From Mycolicibacterium aichiense (GTDB taxonomy: Bacteria > Actinomycetota > Actinomycetes > Mycobacteriales > Mycobacteriaceae), in contig NZ_AP022561.1 in the NCBI RefSeq assembly GCF_010726245.1, forward strand, positions 3,224,001 through 3,288,000: a DNA stretch of 64,000 nucleotides. The letters are read 5' to 3'. The position numbers were made by a program, and so were the translations under genes. Numbering within the stretch: the first letter of the stretch is position 1; each line of letters begins with the position of its first letter. The notes under the pieces were generated by a model. That model had not been told where the DNA came from, searched no databases, and saw only the letters and a program-made list of their open reading frames with translations. Positions 62,130 through 64,000 of this stretch are shown here, one piece after another.

Positions 62130-63578
62130 ATGAGTGCTCTTGACGTGTCCCGTTGGCAATTCGGAATCACGACGGTCTATCACTTCATCTTCGTACCGCT
62201 GACGATCGGGCTGGCCCCGCTGATTGCTGTCATGCAGACGATCTGGGTGCTCACCGACAACCCGGCCTGGTACCGGCTGACCAAGTTCTTCGGCAAGATC
62301 TTCCTGATCAACTTCGCCATCGGTGTCGCGACCGGCATCGTTCAGGAGTTCCAGTTCGGGATGAACTGGAGCGAATACTCCCGCTTCGTCGGCGACGTGT
62401 TCGGCGCACCGCTGGCGCTGGAGGGCCTGGTCGCGTTCTTCCTGGAGTCCACCTTCATCGGGCTGTGGATATTCGGCTGGACCCGACTCCCCCGCTGGCT
62501 GCACCTGACGTCGATCTGGCTGGTGGCCATCGCGGTCAACCTGTCGGCGTTCTTCATCATCACCGCGAACTCGTGGATGCAGCACCCGGTGGGCACCAGG
62601 TTCAACCCGGCGACGGGTCGCGCCGAACTGCAGAGCATCGTCGAGTTGTTCACCAACAACACGGGAATCGCGGCCTTCTGGCATGCGGTGGCGGCATCGT
62701 TCCTCACCGCGGCGACGTTCGTGGCGACAGTGTGTGCGTGGTGGATGGTGCGCGCCAAGGGAGCGCCCGACGCCACTGCCCTGTACCGACCGGGGGCGAT
62801 CCTCGGTTCGCTGGTGGCCCTGGTCGCCTGTGTCGGCTTGTTCTTCACCGGCGACGTGCAAGGCAAGCTGATGTTCCATCAGCAGCCGATGAAGATGGCA
62901 GCGGCGGAATCGTTGTGTCACACCGAAACCGATCCGGACTTGTCGCTTCTGACCGTCGGCACGCATAACAACTGCGATAGCATCACCCGCGTCATCGAAG
63001 TGCCGTTCGCGCTGCCGTTCCTGGCCGAGGGAAAGCTCAGCGGCGTGACCTTGCAGGGCACCAAAGACCTTCAGCAGCAATATGAACAGAAGTTCGGCCC
63101 CGGATGGTATGTGCCGAATCTGTTCGTCACCTACTGGGCCTTCCGCGCGATGATCGGCCTCATGGCGGTGCCGCTGCTGTTCGCGCTGACCACGCTGTGG
63201 CTGACCCGCCGCGGCCGGGTGCCCGGCGCGAGGTGGTATTCGCGCTTCGCGGTGTGGACTCTTCCGACCCCGTTCCTGGCATCGATCGCAGGCTGGGTGT
63301 TCACCGAAATGGGCCGCCAGCCGTGGGTGGTCGCACCCAACCCCGACGGCGACCAACTGGTTCGGCTGACCGTGCGCCAAGGCGTGTCCCTGCACGGGCC
63401 GGGCTTGGTGTGGGTCTCGCTGATCTCGTTCACGTTGATCTACGCGGTGCTGGCCGTGGTGTGGTTCTACCTGATCCGCCGCTATGTCACCGCAGGCCCG
63501 CTCGAGCATGACGCCGAACCGGCGCCACCCACCCCACCCGGCGACGACGAAGTCGCGCCCCTGTCATTCGCCTACTAG
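62130..63578 (+). CDS. cydA: Cytochrome bd ubiquinol/menaquinol oxidase subunit I
   Basis: 482 residues, about nine membrane helices. N-terminal haem-ligand helix RWQFGITTVYHFIFVPLTIG (His at about 18), a short quinol-binding Q-loop (about 250-330) as in other actinobacteria, and the conserved GRQPWVV motif (about 394-400). Oxidises quinol and reduces oxygen to water without pumping, important at low oxygen. ATG at 62130 with TTGGAGAG upstream; an upstream TTG would add five residues. cydB follows after 25 bp. Confidence 0.97.
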   Translation: MSALDVSRWQFGITTVYHFIFVPLTIGLAPLIAVMQTIWVLTDNPAWYRLTKFFGKIFLINFAIGVATGIVQEFQFGMNWSEYSRFVGDVFGAPLALEGLVAFFLESTFIGLWIFGWTRLPRWLHLTSIWLVAIAVNLSAFFIITANSWMQHPVGTRFNPATGRAELQSIVELFTNNTGIAAFWHAVAASFLTAATFVATVCAWWMVRAKGAPDATALYRPGAILGSLVALVACVGLFFTGDVQGKLMFHQQPMKMAAAESLCHTETDPDLSLLTVGTHNNCDSITRVIEVPFALPFLAEGKLSGVTLQGTKDLQQQYEQKFGPGWYVPNLFVTYWAFRAMIGLMAVPLLFALTTLWLTRRGRVPGARWYSRFAVWTLPTPFLASIAGWVFTEMGRQPWVVAPNPDGDQLVRLTVRQGVSLHGPGLVWVSLISFTLIYAVLAVVWFYLIRRYVTAGPLEHDAEPAPPTPPGDDEVAPLSFAY

Positions 63579-63603
63579 TCCGTCGCCTACCGAGGAGACA
63601 ATC

Positions 63604-64000
63604 ATGGGGCTGCAACAGATTTGGTTCGTCATCGTCGCCGTGCTGTTCCTGGGCTTCCTGGTCCTGGAGGGCTTCGACTTCGGCGTCGGCATGGTGATGG
63701 CGTGGCTGGGGGGGCCGGGCAAGGGGTCCGCCCAAGGAGATTCAGAGACTCATCGCCGGGCCGTACTGAACACCATCGGCCCGGTCTGGGACGGCAACGA
63801 GGTGTGGTTGATCACCGCCGGCGGAGCCATGTTCGCGGCCTTCCCGCACTGGTATGCCACCGTGTTCTCCACGCTGTACCTGCCGCTGCTGGTGATCCTG
63901 CTGTCGATGATCGCGCGCATCGTCGCCATCGAATGGCGCGGCAAGATCGACGATCCGAAGTGGCGCCGCTGGTGCGACATCGGCATTGCGACCGGGTCCT
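63604..64000 (+). CDS. cydB: Cytochrome bd oxidase subunit II, truncated by window end
   Basis: 132 complete codons from ATG 63604 to the window edge. N-terminus MGLQQIWFVIVAVLFLGFLVLEGFDFGVG and the WDGNEVWLITAGGAMFAAFP block are hallmark CydB sequences. Ribosome site GAGGAGAC precedes the ATG. cydD and cydC are expected beyond the right edge by comparison with M. tuberculosis. Confidence 0.97.
   Translation, partial: MGLQQIWFVIVAVLFLGFLVLEGFDFGVGMVMAWLGGPGKGSAQGDSETHRRAVLNTIGPVWDGNEVWLITAGGAMFAAFPHWYATVFSTLYLPLLVILLSMIARIVAIEWRGKIDDPKWRRWCDIGIATGS

Noticed and set aside
61503..63509. 668-codon frame antisense to cydA and the DUF308 gene
   Set aside because: His/Arg/Gln-rich shadow composition without motifs; the genes on the plus strand are clear families.

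Overview
The window is a stretch of high-GC actinobacterial chromosome. Gene content and order place it in Mycobacterium in the broad sense, most likely an environmental or rapidly growing species. Read right to left, it follows the M. tuberculosis block Rv1623c to Rv1648: cydA, a DUF308 membrane protein, an Rv1625c-type adenylate cyclase, pdtaR, polA, rpsA, coaE-GrpB fusion, DUF402 protein, uvrB, MFS exporter (Rv1634), LAM-capping mannosyltransferase (Rv1635c), UspA (Rv1636), metallo-hydrolase (Rv1637c), uvrA, Rv1638A, Rv1639c, lysX, infC-rpmI-rplT-tsnR, Rv1645c, Rv1647 and Rv1648. Between these anchors sit genes I do not associate with that M. tuberculosis block, such as a branched-chain amino acid ABC operon, a polar amino acid ABC operon and a molybdenum hydroxylase.

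Layout. 1-1452: rhomboid-like membrane protein (partial) and a class III adenylate cyclase, divergent from an MpaB/DUF2236 oxygenase-like gene and an acyl-CoA dehydrogenase. 3870-4258: a 389-bp cassette with 28-bp terminal inverted repeats carrying one winged-helix-like gene and no transposase. 4256-10133: infC-rpmI-rplT-tsnR, running by start/stop overlaps into a three-subunit molybdenum hydroxylase. 10414-14147: DUF1844 protein and lysX. 14202-19520: Rv1639c-like esterase, small protein, SDR, uvrA. 19604-25123: metallo-hydrolase, lipoprotein, small membrane proteins, CorA, UspA, CapA-like mannosyltransferase. 25181-29832: alpha/beta hydrolase, a 1.1-kaa exported Pro/Gly-rich repeat protein, a Cys-rich mini-protein and tRNA-Cys. 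29931-43618: MgtC-like protein, MFS exporter, uvrB, DUF402, secreted protein, F420-type nitroreductase, coaE, rpsA, PrsW, TRIC channel, polA. 43714-47191: DUF35/thiolase pair, DUF167 protein, XRE regulator divergent from a methionine aminopeptidase, membrane protein. 47192-53107: liv-type ABC operon and pdtaR. 53223-55006: an atypical tRNA(CAA), a gene-poor stretch with two related hairpins, a PAP2-like protein and a small lipoprotein. 55116-61045: divergent nitrilase/ureohydrolase pair, six-TM adenylate cyclase, polar amino acid ABC operon. 61046-64000: small membrane proteins and cydA-cydB, cut by the window end.

Much of the window is housekeeping: translation (infC, rpmI, rplT, rpsA, two tRNAs), repair and replication (uvrA, uvrB, polA), CoA synthesis and cytochrome bd respiration. 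The accessory parts carry the novelty: the inverted-repeat cassette, the 19-residue-period repeat protein, the short-variable-arm tRNA with a leucine anticodon, and several clean operator-like dyads (upstream of cydA, between the XRE regulator and map, and in front of the MpaB-like gene). No phage, CRISPR array or recognisable transposase was seen.
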